Of a stretch of 64,000 bases of DNA, positions 1-10,261 are shown piece by piece; positions within the stretch are counted from its first letter, which is position 1; every line of letters begins with the position of its first letter. The notes under the pieces were generated by a model. It did no database searches and was not told the DNA's origin. It was given only the letters and a program-made list of their open reading frames with translations. The DNA comes from Trichopria drosophilae (Eukaryota; Arthropoda; Insecta; Hymenoptera; Diapriidae), in NCBI GenBank assembly GCA_030407085.1, contig CM059587.1, positions 36,305,001-36,369,000 of the forward strand, read 5' to 3'. Made by a program: the position numbers and the translations under genes.

Positions 1-175
1 TTAGTGATAGATGGCCATGAGACAATGCATTTCAAAATTATCTTTCATTTCAACCTTTTATCGTCGCTACGTTGATGACATTCTGACATACATTCCAGAG
101 GATAAAGTCGCTGAAATGGTGAACATTTTTAACTCCTTTCATGATCGATATTAATTTACATATGAAATAAAAAAC
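1..175 (+). pseudogene. Penelope-like element reverse transcriptase fragment, frameshifted
   Basis: This is the remains of a retroelement reverse transcriptase, cut by the window edge. From about base 56 one frame reads FYRRYVDDILTYIPEDK followed by VAEMVNIFNSFHDRY. It contains the YVDD catalytic box of RT motif C and the following FNSFH segment, which in Penelope-like elements leads into an L-x-FT-x-E block. Here a stop codon comes first and then FTYE. Bases 2-55 match the upstream block better in another frame (LVIDGHETMHFK, compare the family's ME-x-x-E region), so there is a frameshift. After about base 175 nothing RT-like continues. The copy is dead and there is no host gene here. The YVDD-plus-FNSFH combination favours Penelope over other RT classes, but the upstream part is outside the window. 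Confidence 0.75.
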
Positions 176-1190
176 AATAGTTTATATTTTTTTAATTTAC
201 TAATTATTAATAAACATAACAAGATAATTATGAATTGGTATCATAAGCCTACCTTTTCAGGTAGACTTTTGCATTACTATTCTAATCTCCCAATCACCCA
301 GAAAAAAGCTATTATTTATAATGTAACAGATAAAATAATTAAATTAACTAACCCAACACACCATTAAAAATAGCTATATCGTTATTACTAACTTACGACT
401 ACCCGATGGAATTCATCGAAAAACACATATAGAATTTTCTATATAAATAACTTTGAATAATACTAGTACGGGTAATAATGAGAAAAAAGCATTCTCAAAA
501 TTCCTTATGTTGACAATTTATATAAGTTATTTATGTCACAATGCAACATATCAACAATACCAATAATAAATAAGAATCTGACTATCGTAAAAAAAGGACA
601 AGATTTGACTTGTATTTATCAAATAATTATATATTATTTGGATTTTACAAAAATCGAAGTCAAGCATGAAGATTTTCGTTGTGCAGTTTATAGTTTTATC
701 TACATAATAATTGATGTTTAATGTCGAATTAATGCCTCGTCTTCATAAAAAATTTGTTAAATGTAGCCAAAACTGCATATTGATTCATTGGTAAATAATT
801 ATTATGTAATGGAAATAAAGTACCTATCGAATCCGTTATATATATAAGTCACACTAATTTATTTAATAATTGGTTATACATTGCTGGTTCTGCGCGTATA
901 ATACATAGCTCTTAAAATATGCAACAAAAAGCAAGGCTGTATTTAAACCAAGAGCAGATCAAAGGATGGACTGTATTCTCGGTCATCGGCTTAATGGAGT
1001 CTTTCTTGAAAAAAACTTTTGTGCATGAAGTAGAAAATCCTCGTACTATGCATCACTCTTTAATCTAAACATTTTTAATTTAAATGTAATATGTATCAAA
1101 GCTTTAAATGTAATACATATATGGGACATTCTCTGCTTATCAGAGTCCGTCCTATCCATTTTATTTTTTCACATAATTCAACGAACCAGG
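176..1190. other. AT-rich DNA, no gene seen
   Basis: I see poly-A/T tracts and short random frames only. The 62-codon frame at 533-721 shows no family signature and no splice context. Confidence 0.6.
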
Positions 1191-1229
1191 GCTTAAAACA
1201 TTTTCGCTGAAATACCTACTTTTTAATGC

Positions 1230-1550
1230 CGTGTGGTATTTTGCGAAATTTCAAAATGACGAATCGGTGCAGCACTCGAAATGACATAAGCCTATAAAAG
1301 CAAGTGTACATGTTTAAGAAAAGTGTTAGCTCCGATTCTGAAGTAAAAATTAAGAAATTCAAAATGAATATGGCTAAAATAATGGCAGAAATGTCATTTG
1401 ATGGTGGTGAAGCTTTGCACCAGGTATTTTCTGGATCACTTGATTCGAATGTGATGTCAAAATTCAAAATGACCATTTCATTATGAAAAACCACCATTAT
1501 AGTATTTCGAATCTGAAGCCAAAATTCAAATATTCGCAAGTCATGAACCG
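1230..1550 (+). repeat. Diverged ATGGCG-family repeat units
   Basis: At least three spaced blocks of the pattern 'attcgaatctga..aaaattcaaaatg' occur near 1330, 1440 and 1505, about 65-110 bp apart. They match the dispersed family seen more clearly at 16.9, 45.6 and 49.4 kb, whose core is TTCAAAATGGCGGATCCAA. The copies are old. The overlapping frames on both strands (1304-1486 plus, 1216-1539 minus) are explained by the repeat, whose units lack frequent stops. Confidence 0.55.
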
Positions 1551-2140
1551 ATACAATTCAGGAAAAGTATTTTCCATACAACGACGGAAAATTTTAATTT
1601 CGATATTTCAAAATTCTTGTAAAAGATGAAAAAAAGTATTTGTTATCACTGTAATGTTATTTAATTCTACACAGCCTGTTTTCTGTGTAGCCTGAGTCAT
1701 CTCTGTCCATTTTTTCAGTAAATCGATCTTAAATTTTCTCAAAAACATACCCGCTATATCAGAAACAAATGTCTCACATTGATAATTATTTAAAAATCTT
1801 CCACAGAATTAGGGGTAAATTGGAATAGAAGTATTTCAAAGCTGAACGTTGCCTCAAAATTAATTTACGCTATTTAAAGTTAGTTGTCAAGTCTAGATAT
1901 TTACTTTATTTAAAAAGTTGCTGAATTTAAGGTAGACTAATTTTTAATTAATTTGTTTTCTACGATCAAAGTATTCATCAACCTATATATAATATACATA
2001 AAATTATTTATTGAAAATGTCAGTAGACATTAGTTTTTCTGTCCATATGTTTGGTTAGTCACGTAAAATTAAAAGTATGGTTTAAAAACAACTTATCTGA
2101 AGTACAACTATTAGTATGAAATGTTTCCATATACTTTCCA
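1551..2140. other. AT-rich DNA, no gene seen
   Basis: No repeat, coding or RNA signal recognised. Confidence 0.5.
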
Positions 2141-2690
2141 GAGAAGTGCATGTCCTTTTCCACTAAATCAATAACGTCGGGAAAGCAGTGCTCGCAGGAT
2201 ACTGGTTAATACTGAAACCTTCTCGAATATCAGCAGTCGGTATTTTAATTTCCTTTAATCTAATGAAGTAATTCCCTTAGATATTTATTATCATTATAAA
2301 GTCTACATAATTTTGCTACGCTTTGGGTGGGATACTATCTACATTGGCTTTCATCAGTTACAAAGTGGGCCACATCTGGGAGATCTGGGACTACGAAGCT
2401 CATATTAGCGTTGTTTAGCGATGATGAATTAACAATTTCAGTACACATGGTCATAACCAATAAGGATTTTTTGTTCCAGGAATTTATTTAAAAACATTAA
2501 CATATTCTTATCTGTTTGTACTATATTATGCAGTAAACTAATTAATCTTTGCTGCCGTATGATCAGTGTTGTGTTTAAACTTGTCAAGTTGCCAAACAAC
2601 AATGACTTATTTAAGAGTTCTTTAAGATATACTAATATGTCATAAATACTGATCTGAAAGAACTCTTCATCCCAACTATTCAGACACACT
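2140..2690 (-). other. Cluster of short minus-strand frames, possible decayed coding remnant
   Basis: Three consecutive minus-strand frames lie head to tail in different phases. The first is an 83-codon frame (2438-2689, beginning MCLNSWDEEFFQISIYDIL). The second is a roughly 40-codon frame containing MSFVVPDLPDVAHFVTDE (about 2345-2455). The third is a frame of about 50 codons containing CEHCFPDVIDLVEKDMHFSG (about 2065-2215). Base composition is less extreme than in the flanks. I do not recognise the family. The phase changes could mean a frameshifted pseudogene, small exons, or chance. No clear splice sites were found between the pieces. Confidence 0.2.
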
Positions 2691-3000
2691 CGCTGATGAG
2701 AAATAATTAAAAAATAACGAGTAGTTGAAATCGTAAGTAGGATTTTTCAGCGTATGTATAAAATAATGTGTTCTATCAGGCAAATTACATTAGATACCAA
2801 ATTTCTCAGCTTTTTCATGATGGGAAGTTTCACGATGTTGTTACTGACACTTTAGAAACAATCAAAATGAAGAGTTGCTCTATTTTGCGTGTGTATAAAA
2901 TAACGTTTACTTTTTAAATATTGGCAATTCCATGAAACTATGCTGTGCATTTTGGCATTTTTTAATCTGCTGTTCGTTATTTTTTAATTATTTTACAACA
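2691..3000. other. AT-rich DNA, no gene seen
   Basis: Nothing recognisable. The 87-codon frame at 2932-3195 runs through the tRNA-like block and is not credible as a gene. Confidence 0.5.
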
Positions 3001-3002
3001 GC

Positions 3003-3070
3003 AAGGGTGGACAAGCGATTAAGTTCGAAGTTGATGCATATAGAACCGGAGTTCGATTCTCGATCGGGGA
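3003..3070 (+). repeat. tRNA-like block (tRNA pseudogene or SINE head)
   Basis: GGTGGACAAGCGATTAAG resembles an internal promoter A box and GGAGTTCGATTCTC a B box (family consensus GGTTCGANNCC). They lie about 30 bases apart, as in tRNA genes. I cannot fold a proper acceptor stem or anticodon arm, so a functional tRNA is unlikely. A T-rich stretch follows. It could be a decayed tRNA or the 5' end of a tRNA-derived SINE. Confidence 0.4.
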
Positions 3071-6000
3071 GGTTATTTTTATTTTTAATTGGTTTTAATT
3101 TATTCCAATTGAACGCTACAGCACGCTTTAATGTAAAAAATTATGCTTACCGTACACTTGCAGATATTTTGAGATATATCGTTTCCCTGAAATAAATTCA
3201 AATCTCATTTTACCAAAATATAAGATAAACATTAAGACTTCTTTTTAAGCTCGGTTTTGATATTCTTGCAGAGGTCTTTTATAGGACATATCTTTAAAAA
3301 TAGCTTTTGAAGACTAAAATTCAGTTGTATAAAATATAATGCATTACTTGTAAATGTTATCTATCAACTAACATTGTGCAGTTCTTTTGTTTTTTTTTTA
3401 CTTTTTATCACTTTTCAATCAATCCCAATACACTAACAATGTTTTTATTTTGTTCATTCAAAATCTTTGTAACTTATTTTCTATTTTTTATACCATCATT
3501 CTATTAGAAGACTAAAAACAATTAGAAGCAATCCATATTATTCATTTCGGTGAGTATATTTTAATATTTCTAATAGAATAATAGATTTAGAAGTTGGAGT
3601 TTATTTCTATTTTTGATTATATTCGGTTTAATTGAGTTGCGAAATTATATAACGTATTGGCTCGTATAGAAGATTTATATATAAGTTCATTTTTAATCGA
3701 CATTATTCTATTTTTCAATCAATTTCATTATAATTATTACGTCTATTAAAAAAACATGCATGAAATTTTATGAAAATATAATGGAAGCAAATTTTAAGCA
3801 GGTACATTAAATATAATTAATGTTTTTCATGAAAATTTCAATATAGGCGTTTCATTGATGAAATGTAATGTACGGTACATGAATTGTAATGAACTATACA
3901 TACAAAGTTTCATTAATGCGATTGACCAAGGAATATTTTGGCTAAAATATTTTAAATATTCCCAATGGAAAATTTATGTACACACAAACAAAAATAAACA
4001 ATTTGGAGAATTATTAAAGTTATCGTAAATGTTTTTGTGAGTATACTTTATTAAACGAATAGCATAATTTATTCAATTCAAATGTATTAATCCACAAAGT
4101 CCAGTACTAAAAGTATCTTAAATCAGTCTCCAATGCTTCCATTATTTCTTTTCAATAATTGATAGATTTTCTCTGTGCATTAATGGATCAGGTTTTACTA
4201 TTCATATTTTCATAAGCATACCCGGTTCAAATAATACATCCTATAATAATACTCCTGCATCGAGCCGGATTCAATGTTTTGTGCTCAAATGTATTTTAGA
4301 TAGTGTTTCATTGTTCCCAATATTTCAGACCGCTATTTTAAATGCAAAGCTTGCATATTAAATTGAGGTATTAAATAGTAAATTACCTGTAGCTCGCAGA
4401 CTCAATGTATATTTTTGTACAGAAAATAAATGGAAGGTTATTAATCTCTCTAATATCTTATGCAGATTTGTTTGAAAAGTCATAAATAGTTCGTTTCGTT
4501 TGATAAAACTATGGATTCAAATAACAAAAAAAGTGCAAAAATGGTCAAACATTTAAACTAAAAATATTAGGAATATATCCATGTTCGTTCTTTGTTGTAA
4601 CTACTTTTAGTAATTGTTTGTGCTTTTTATGCATCGACCAGTCGAAAAAGTTCGACTTCATATTCCTTGATACTATTGGAAATTACTATTTTTATTTTAT
4701 AAGATGCCTATTTACGTTAGTTAACTGATAACTATATTCGTTTGTCTTTCTTAAGAATAAAATATCGACTTGTCTCCATATAATTAAATAACTAAAGTAA
4801 CTGTAAAAACATTAATAAAGCCCTTAAAAATATCTTGAATAACACATTTTTTAATAGTTGCGGAAACTGATTTATATATCCTTAACAATGTACAACACTG
4901 AGTTACATTACTTCTTCGTATAATACTAAATAATGTGTAATGTATTTTAATTCGTTTACTGATAAAGATTTTGTTATGTTAATAACGTTCTTGTAGGAAT
5001 TTCGATAAAATAGTTCTTGTTGGCAAGTCTAGTTTAAAAGATAGAAAAAATCTGAATAAACAATTGGTAATTCTGGACCACAAACAAAAATGTTCAAAGG
5101 TTCCTTTGACTAGACATGGTATTGGTTCTGATTACGAATCTAATATAGTATTCGAATTAAAAAAAAAACTTTATAACGATTGCTTACTACGTCACAACTG
5201 TCAAAGTCAGCTTTTTACAATAAAATACTCATAATCCAAGAAAAAAAAATAAAAACATTTCTCAGCCGTTTCATAACAAATTACTTTACCAATGAAATTG
5301 CAATCCAAGACATAAAAAAGAGACATCAGGATATGTAGAGTAACTCAAAATACTAGTATCCCAAACCGCAGTCAAAATTTCCTATTTTGATAAAAATAAC
5401 AAAATTACGACCTAAATTATATCGTACAAGGGAAAATGCCTTTGAGGTATTTTTCAAGACTTATTGCGACCAAATTATGACGTTAAAAATGTTCTCATGG
5501 TCAACATGTATTGGAGGTGTATTTGTTATTATATATTTATCAAATTTCAATCCATCAAACAGCCATGACAGTTTCGTAGCTGTTGTGTAACATTTTAGTA
5601 CATAGTTTACTTTGAACTTGTAATCTGTCTTGAAAGTCAAACGGCTGGAGGGAAAAATTAAGTCATCTTTGATAGTGAAAATCGTTACTACATTCCGGAA
5701 TCAAGTAATTGTTTATTTGTCAAAGTATATAACGACACATTCGTTACTTTCAATGTTAAAATATAATGTTTATCATCTAAGCAGTGGAAAAGTATCTGGA
5801 GTAAAAGAGATGCTAATAAAAAAAAAGCAAACAAATTTCATAGGTTGAGAAGCACATTCAGGCATCGTAATGCCGTGAAAGTTGACATGCCCCATTAGTT
5901 GGTAAATAATAACCTATTTTCAACTTCTTAGATGAAAATCCTTGATAGCATAAAATTATACGAGTACGACTCATCCGCCGCCAGGGGTAGTCACGACACT

Positions 6001-6340
6001 TGTACCTCTCACCTACTCTCACTAGAGAAACGGATTTCTATTTGGTAACTCTTTTCGGCAGATGTCTGACAGAGACCGACTGACCTTTGCTCCCTCGATA
6101 CATGAGTGTTCTAATGTTCTAATCGTGAATGTCCTTTTTGACAATTGTTTTTCTAGAATGTTGGCAAAAAAACACACTAAAATTCACTCCACGACTCAGG
6201 CATTTTTACATACAGAAACTGATGTGAAACTTGATTCAATTTATCATATCGCGATTTATCGATTATGTAACCGTTCGAGAAACGAGAATGTTTGCAAATT
6301 GTCGGTGGAAGTTACTATTTCAAAGACCACAACTTTTAAG
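3071..6340. other. 3.3 kb AT-rich DNA, no gene seen
   Basis: Short frames at 5387-5590, 5630-5848 and 6062-6343 show no domain, conserved motif or splice context. A brief GC-richer patch lies at 5965-6070. A small palindrome (ATTTTACTTT / AAAGTAAAT) follows at 6360-6385. Confidence 0.5.
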
Positions 6341-6639
6341 TAAAAACTATCTAAATAAGGAATTTTACTTTAATCCAAAGTAAATTTTACTTACATGCCG
6401 AATATTTTACTTTTAGGACGAAAGTGAGAATCACGCATCCCAGATTAGTAGATATAGTATAACTTTAATTTTGCAAAATTTTGCAATTTTGAAAATAAAG
6501 GGAAAAGTGGTCAAAAATTCTGAAAAAATTTCACCGTATTCTTTGATCGAGTCCAAGAACTTTTTGTTCAGCGATATTTTTCCCGAAAGTTTATCATTTT
6601 CGAATAGAAAATTCCGGAGCTTTCCACTGATATTTTCGT

Positions 6640-6720
6640 GTTTTAGCCGCCATTTTGGAAGTGTCCAACTTTCAAAATTAAAGATTCGTGGACGCAATAT
6701 TTTCACCGATCAAAGATCTC
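6640..6720 (-). repeat. ATGGCG-family repeat fragment, reversed
   Basis: It reads AGCCGCCATTTTGGAAGTG followed by an 'aaagattcgtgg' block, the reverse complement of the family core and its GATTACGAATC-type anchor. The overlapping frames at 6431-6706 and 6471-6725 belong to this repeat and its flank. Confidence 0.5.
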
Positions 6721-6990
6721 CTTAACCGCTTCCGATATGAGAATGCCGATTACATAATATTTGTCAGTGAAAAAATCTGATATTTTTGTAAAAAACCAAG
6801 CATAACTTTTTTGGAATGGTCTCGATTGATTTCTTAATGGCAGATATGGAAAGATCGATCAATTTTACGTAAGATATAATTGGTTTCGATTTTTTAAAAA
6901 TCCGGTTTCATATAAAATACCGACCTTGAAGTCGACCGCGAAAAATTGTCCATTTGGTCCATAATGGGTTAAAATAGTCTTCTTCAGTCC

Positions 6991-7113
6991 TTTTGTCGCA
7001 AATGGAATCCACTTGCGGCACGCAATAATCCATTTACCAAGTGGAATAATCCTCTTGACCGTATAACAAGAGGATTTCCACTTGCGGCAAGAGGATTCCG
7101 CTTGCGACAAGAG
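6991..7113. repeat. Inverted array of a ~20-bp 'ttgcggcaagagga' motif
   Basis: GTCGCAAATGGAATCCACTT near the left end pairs with GGATTCCGCTTGCGAC near the right end. Between them are further variants (CCAAGTGGAATAATCCTCTTG, ACAAGAGGATTTCCACTTGC). The stretch is much richer in G+C than its surroundings and could fold into a branched hairpin. The minus-strand frame across it (6865-7110) is probably a by-product. Confidence 0.6.
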
Positions 7114-7234
7114 AACGTTTTAAGAGAGGCGAAGTAGAGCTTTTCAGTTTCTAGTTTATTATTATTTATTTAATACTATTGACGCACGAATATAGCTTAA
7201 CAAAAAAAATTAAATCACCAGTTCTGAAAACCAT

Positions 7235-7290
7235 TTTCAGTTTTTTTTTCATTGACATTTAAATAGCTGGGTCTAACAAACCGTGCCCGA
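7235..7290 (+). repeat. Short dispersed repeat, second copy at 31.85 kb
   Basis: CATTTTCAGTTTTTTT followed by a 'attaaatagctgggtctacc'-like block occurs here and again at about 31848-31900. The shared block AAATAGCTGGGTCTA is exact. It is part of an unclassified dispersed element. Confidence 0.5.
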
Positions 7291-7379
7291 ATTCGAAGAG
7301 TACATGAGCTAAAGGTAGCATGCTCGAAGCCACTAGTTAGATGGGGCATTCGTTTCCATCATATTATCGTGATTCAAAC

Positions 7380-7930
7380 TCTCATCTGTCCACGCCAGCT
7401 GCTAAATTACGAATATATTTTTAATTAATACGTATTTTATCGGCGAACATAAAAATCAATCATCGTTTATGGAATTAATGTTTAGGCATCATCAGATGTT
7501 GCAATTTCAAATTCGGTTGCAGTCACCCGGAATTAGGGAAAGGGAAACTTTCCGTTCAGTGAGCATCGAAATCCCACCAGCCCAGTCGCATTATTTTCAA
7601 ATTAAATACGCGGCGAGACAGAAAATAGGAGTGGGACACGAAGGACGTCGAGGAGAAGCAACACGGCAAAGTGGAATAAGGCGGAAGGAGTGAATTAGCG
7701 CAAGACGAGAAAGTGGATGTAGGGGGAAAAATAAAATGCGACAACTGCGCTCGTAAAAAACTGGAGCGACAGTTTGCAGAAGAAGGAAAATGCGCTGCGG
7801 CGAAAGTTACGACGCTTATGAAGACAGAAATAACACAGAGATGTATTACCTCCATGGAAAGATGGAGAGAGAAATAATAATATATGGCGAAAAAGTTCAA
7901 AATACATCGACCCCAGTAGATAAAGTCCAA
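7380..7930. other. Moderately GC-rich segment, function unknown
   Basis: G+C and CpG are clearly above the flanks and one strand is purine-rich. It holds an arthropod-type initiator match (TTCAGTG at about 7556) and the near-palindrome GGGAAACTTTCC just upstream. No TATA box is seen. The frames on both strands (7469-7693 plus, 7556-7930 minus, 124 aa) look like no known protein. It might be a non-coding exon, a small promoter or an enhancer. Confidence 0.3.
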
Positions 7931-8089
7931 CCAATTTCAGTCCATTCGTATTCGATAATATTTTACGAAACCTCTTCATTCCTCAAAATTTATTGTCAAT
8001 GCTATTTTTCAGGTCCTTTCATAGTCATATTTACCGCTGTTTCATCCCCGTTTTAAAATTGCAGTGTATTCTCCTTAACCCTGTGAGTC

Positions 8090-8227
8090 GCGTAATTCCG
8101 GGTGCGGGTCGAAAAACCGATAAATCAAAAAGTCGTCAGGTCAAAAAATGTCAGTCAAAAAGTCGACACATCGATAAGTGGACAGTCATATTTTGAGTCA
8201 GTTTTTCGATTCGCTCCCGCAATTCGC
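8090..8227. mobile_element. Short hairpin MITE with ~30-bp imperfect TIRs
   Basis: The left end is GCGTAATTCCGGGTGCGGG followed by TCGAAAAACCGA. The right end in reverse complement is GCGAATTGCGGGAGCG followed by AATCGAAAAACTGA. The interior has iterated 'gtcaaaaagtcgac' motifs. No target duplication could be assigned. A similar 'aaaaagtcgac' vocabulary is found at 9.9-10.3 kb and 52.44 kb. Confidence 0.6.
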
Positions 8228-8254
8228 TAAATAGGCAAATCATTGAAAACTTTA

Positions 8255-8390
8255 CTAAATTCTTGGGGTTGTTGATATGGAATCTGATATCACATTTTTT
8301 AAATTCAAAATGGCTGATCTAATATGTCGAATACGAAATTTCGAACGTTTGAAAATCCTCAGAAAATAGACACTTGGGGGATTTTGGGGT
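8255..8390 (+). repeat. ATGGCG-family unit, left half of the MULE target
   Basis: One unit runs from 'ggggttgttgatatggaatctgatatc' through TTCAAAATGGCTGATCTAA to the start of the next unit at GGGGGATTTTGGGGT, about 120 bp later. That next unit is interrupted by the MULE insertion and resumes at 9156. Confidence 0.7.
8382..8390 (+). repeat. Left copy of 9-bp target site duplication
   Basis: TTTTGGGGT lies immediately before the MULE left end and is repeated exactly at 9156-9164, immediately after the right end. A 9-bp duplication is characteristic of Mutator-like elements. Confidence 0.85.
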
Positions 8391-9155
8391 GATTCCCGGA
8401 CATTTTTCCTAATCCATTTTTCCGAATGGAAATTTTTCCTAATAGCGGTTTTTCCGAAAATACAAAATTCCTAATCGAATATTCCGAAACCGTTTTTCCT
8501 AATGTTAATAATTCCGAATTTCCTGAAAAAATTAAATTTCCTACAATAATGTGATAAAAGACTTTTATTTACACAATTACAATGTTGTGTGCCATAGCTC
8601 GTAAATAATCAATTACACGATTGTCGCCCTTGAAAGAATGGTATTCACTGGCAATACTTGTGAGCCTATTTTGAGTAGATAGCCATTTTTTTTTGTGCTG
8701 CCTTGACATTACGCCCAAGAGTTAGTTCGGCTATTATTGTTTCGGAGTCAGCTTGCTCTTTAATAAATTCAGTTAATGCAGAGTATAGATCAGGGTGGTG
8801 TTTTCGAAGTCCATCATAAGTTTTTGGGGGGCACAATGTATGGAATATTTTTTTGTAGTAGATGTAACCGTTGATATGTAACTGCGTACCAACAGTTTCG
8901 GCCATGACGAATTACGGGAATTTAAATGACGACAAATTTGAATGACGACTTGAATTTACGGTTAAAAATTGCCGAATATGTCAAGAAGTGTGACTGTCAA
9001 ATGTTACTAAATCGATTCGTCAAGGCAGAAAAGAAACATTTGATTCGGAAAATGGTATTAGGAATATTCGATTAGGAATTTTGTATTTTCGGAAAAACCG
9101 CTATTAGGAAAAATTGTCATTCGGAAAAATGGATTACGAAAAATGGGCGGGAACC
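8391..9155 (-). mobile_element. Mutator-like (MULE) deletion derivative, 765 bp
   Basis: Terminal inverted repeats of about 115-135 bp bound this element. The left begins GATTCCCGGACATTTTTC and the right in reverse complement GGTTCCCGCCCATTTTTC. The arms then share AATCCATTTTTCCGAATG, CTAATAGCGGTTTTTCCG and AATTCCTAATCGAATATTCC. Exact 9-bp copies of TTTTGGGGT flank it, and removing the element rejoins a standard ATGGCG-family unit ('tttggggttgctgaatgcgaatc'). The interior keeps one short minus-strand frame made of the two ends of a MULE transposase, so the element needs a transposase in trans. The arms differ only slightly, so insertion is younger than most repeats here. Confidence 0.85.
8666..8905 (-). 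pseudogene. Internally deleted MULE transposase (FLYWCH start joined to C-terminal tail)
   Basis: The frame is 79 codons starting MAETVGTQLHINGYIYYKK. The G-x-x-L-x-x-NGY-x-Y pattern is typical of the beginning of a FLYWCH zinc finger, which often precedes the catalytic domain in arthropod MULE proteins. At about residue 20 the sequence jumps to KHHPDLYSALTEFIKEQAD and ETIIAELTLGRNVKAA, which resembles the conserved tail that follows the DDE domain in such proteins. The FLYWCH cysteines and histidines and the whole DDE catalytic core are missing, so no active transposase is made. The frame itself is intact and could encode a small peptide. The family assignment is from memory of the motif pattern. 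Confidence 0.6.
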
Positions 9156-9262
9156 TTTTGGGGTTGCTGAATGCGAATCTGGTATTAAATTTAAAAAATT
9201 TTAAGTAGCGGATCCAATTGATAATAGATTTTGAATTTTGAAAACTACGTATAAGAATCATA
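9156..9262 (+). repeat. ATGGCG-family unit, right half, with right TSD copy
   Basis: It starts with the second TTTTGGGGT (9156-9164) and continues 'tgctgaatgcgaatctggtatt', then 'agtagcggatccaattgat', a diverged family core. It is the continuation of the unit broken by the MULE. Confidence 0.7.
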
Positions 9263-9264
9263 TA

Positions 9265-9435
9265 TCCTCGGGATTTTCACCTGATATCCAGACAAATATC
9301 CTTACAGATTACTGGAGAGTGTATTAAACATCATTAAGACATCCAAGGAACATAACAAATTTGCCTTTTTCCTATATCTTGGATGTCCAAAAGATATCCA
9401 CGTAATATCCCAACGCTGAATAAAAAATGGATTTT
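9265..9435. repeat. GATATCC-rich dispersed repeat, copy 1
   Basis: Several GATATCC/GGATGTCC motifs occur, including AGATATCCACGTAATATCCC followed by 'gctgaataaaaaatgg'. The same order (GGATATCCATGTGATATTTCC, then 'gcggataaataaaattcc') recurs at 14.33-14.40 kb. This is a weakly palindromic, unclassified interspersed repeat. Confidence 0.5.
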
Positions 9436-9908
9436 TTCAAATCGAAATGTAATTGATATTGCACTGATTTTTGTTTTAAATTTGATTTGAAAGTAATCTA
9501 ATATCATTTAAAGATGTTTAACCAGAATTAATTTAAATTGACATGGGTCAAGTGTGGCAACAAAAACAAACCCGCCACCACTGGTTGAAAATGTTAGAAA
9601 AGGCGGAATAGAACCTTTCGAAGACGTTCTCTGAATTAACAAAAATTGTAATACCAAGCAATCCACTCTTGAAAACGTTGAGGGTGTCCAATGTATGAAG
9701 GAGGAGACCCATCAACAGTCCGTGGTAGAAAAATGAAATTCATGCAATTAGTCAAATCCACCAACATTCAAAAATTTCTGCAACTAACAATAAGAAATAA
9801 ATCCCTGGAATCAGAAATTACATAATAGCTCCAGTTCTACAATACACATAGATCATAAGATAACGAGAAGTTTTATTGTCAATTTCTTTATTATTAGTTT
9901 TCAACCTG
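9436..9908. other. AT-rich DNA, no gene seen
   Basis: Nothing recognisable. Confidence 0.5.
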
Positions 9909-10261
9909 ATGTGTTTTACGCGGAGATTGGAGAAAAACGATCGAAAAAGCGTGTCCCTCTTTTCTCAAAGCATTGGTTGATAACACGACAGGTCAAAATA
10001 TCAACATTAAAAAAAAACCGACAATCGAAAAGCCGACAGTCAAAAAACCGACAACTGACAATTGCAAAACCGACAGTAGAAAAAACAACTCTGCCCGCTT
10101 ATCGATGGGTCTATTTTTGTATGTCTGCTTTATGACTTGGTATTTTTGACCTGACGGCTTTTTGATTTGTCAGGTTTTCAACCAGCACCTATTACAGTTT
10201 GCTATTTCTTTAGATGCTCGGGTTTTTGACAGTTTTTCTCCAATCTCCGCGCAAAACACAT
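9909..10261. mobile_element. 353-bp TIR element with 29-bp termini
   Basis: The left end ATGTGTTTTACGCGGAGATT plus GGAGAAAAAC is matched by the right end in reverse complement with one difference (A/G at position 10). The interior has tandem-like motifs 'aaaagccgacagtc', 'aaaaaaccgacaactg' and 'aaaaccgacag', followed by T-rich inverse-like stretches. No convincing target duplication is seen. The plus-strand frame 9911-10135 is inside the element and not a gene. It is a non-autonomous DNA transposon of unknown superfamily. Confidence 0.7.

Noticed and set aside
7556..7930. 124-codon minus-strand frame in the GC-richer segment
   Set aside because: Serine/phenylalanine-rich peptide complementary to a purine-rich strand, overlapped by other frames. 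No family signature.
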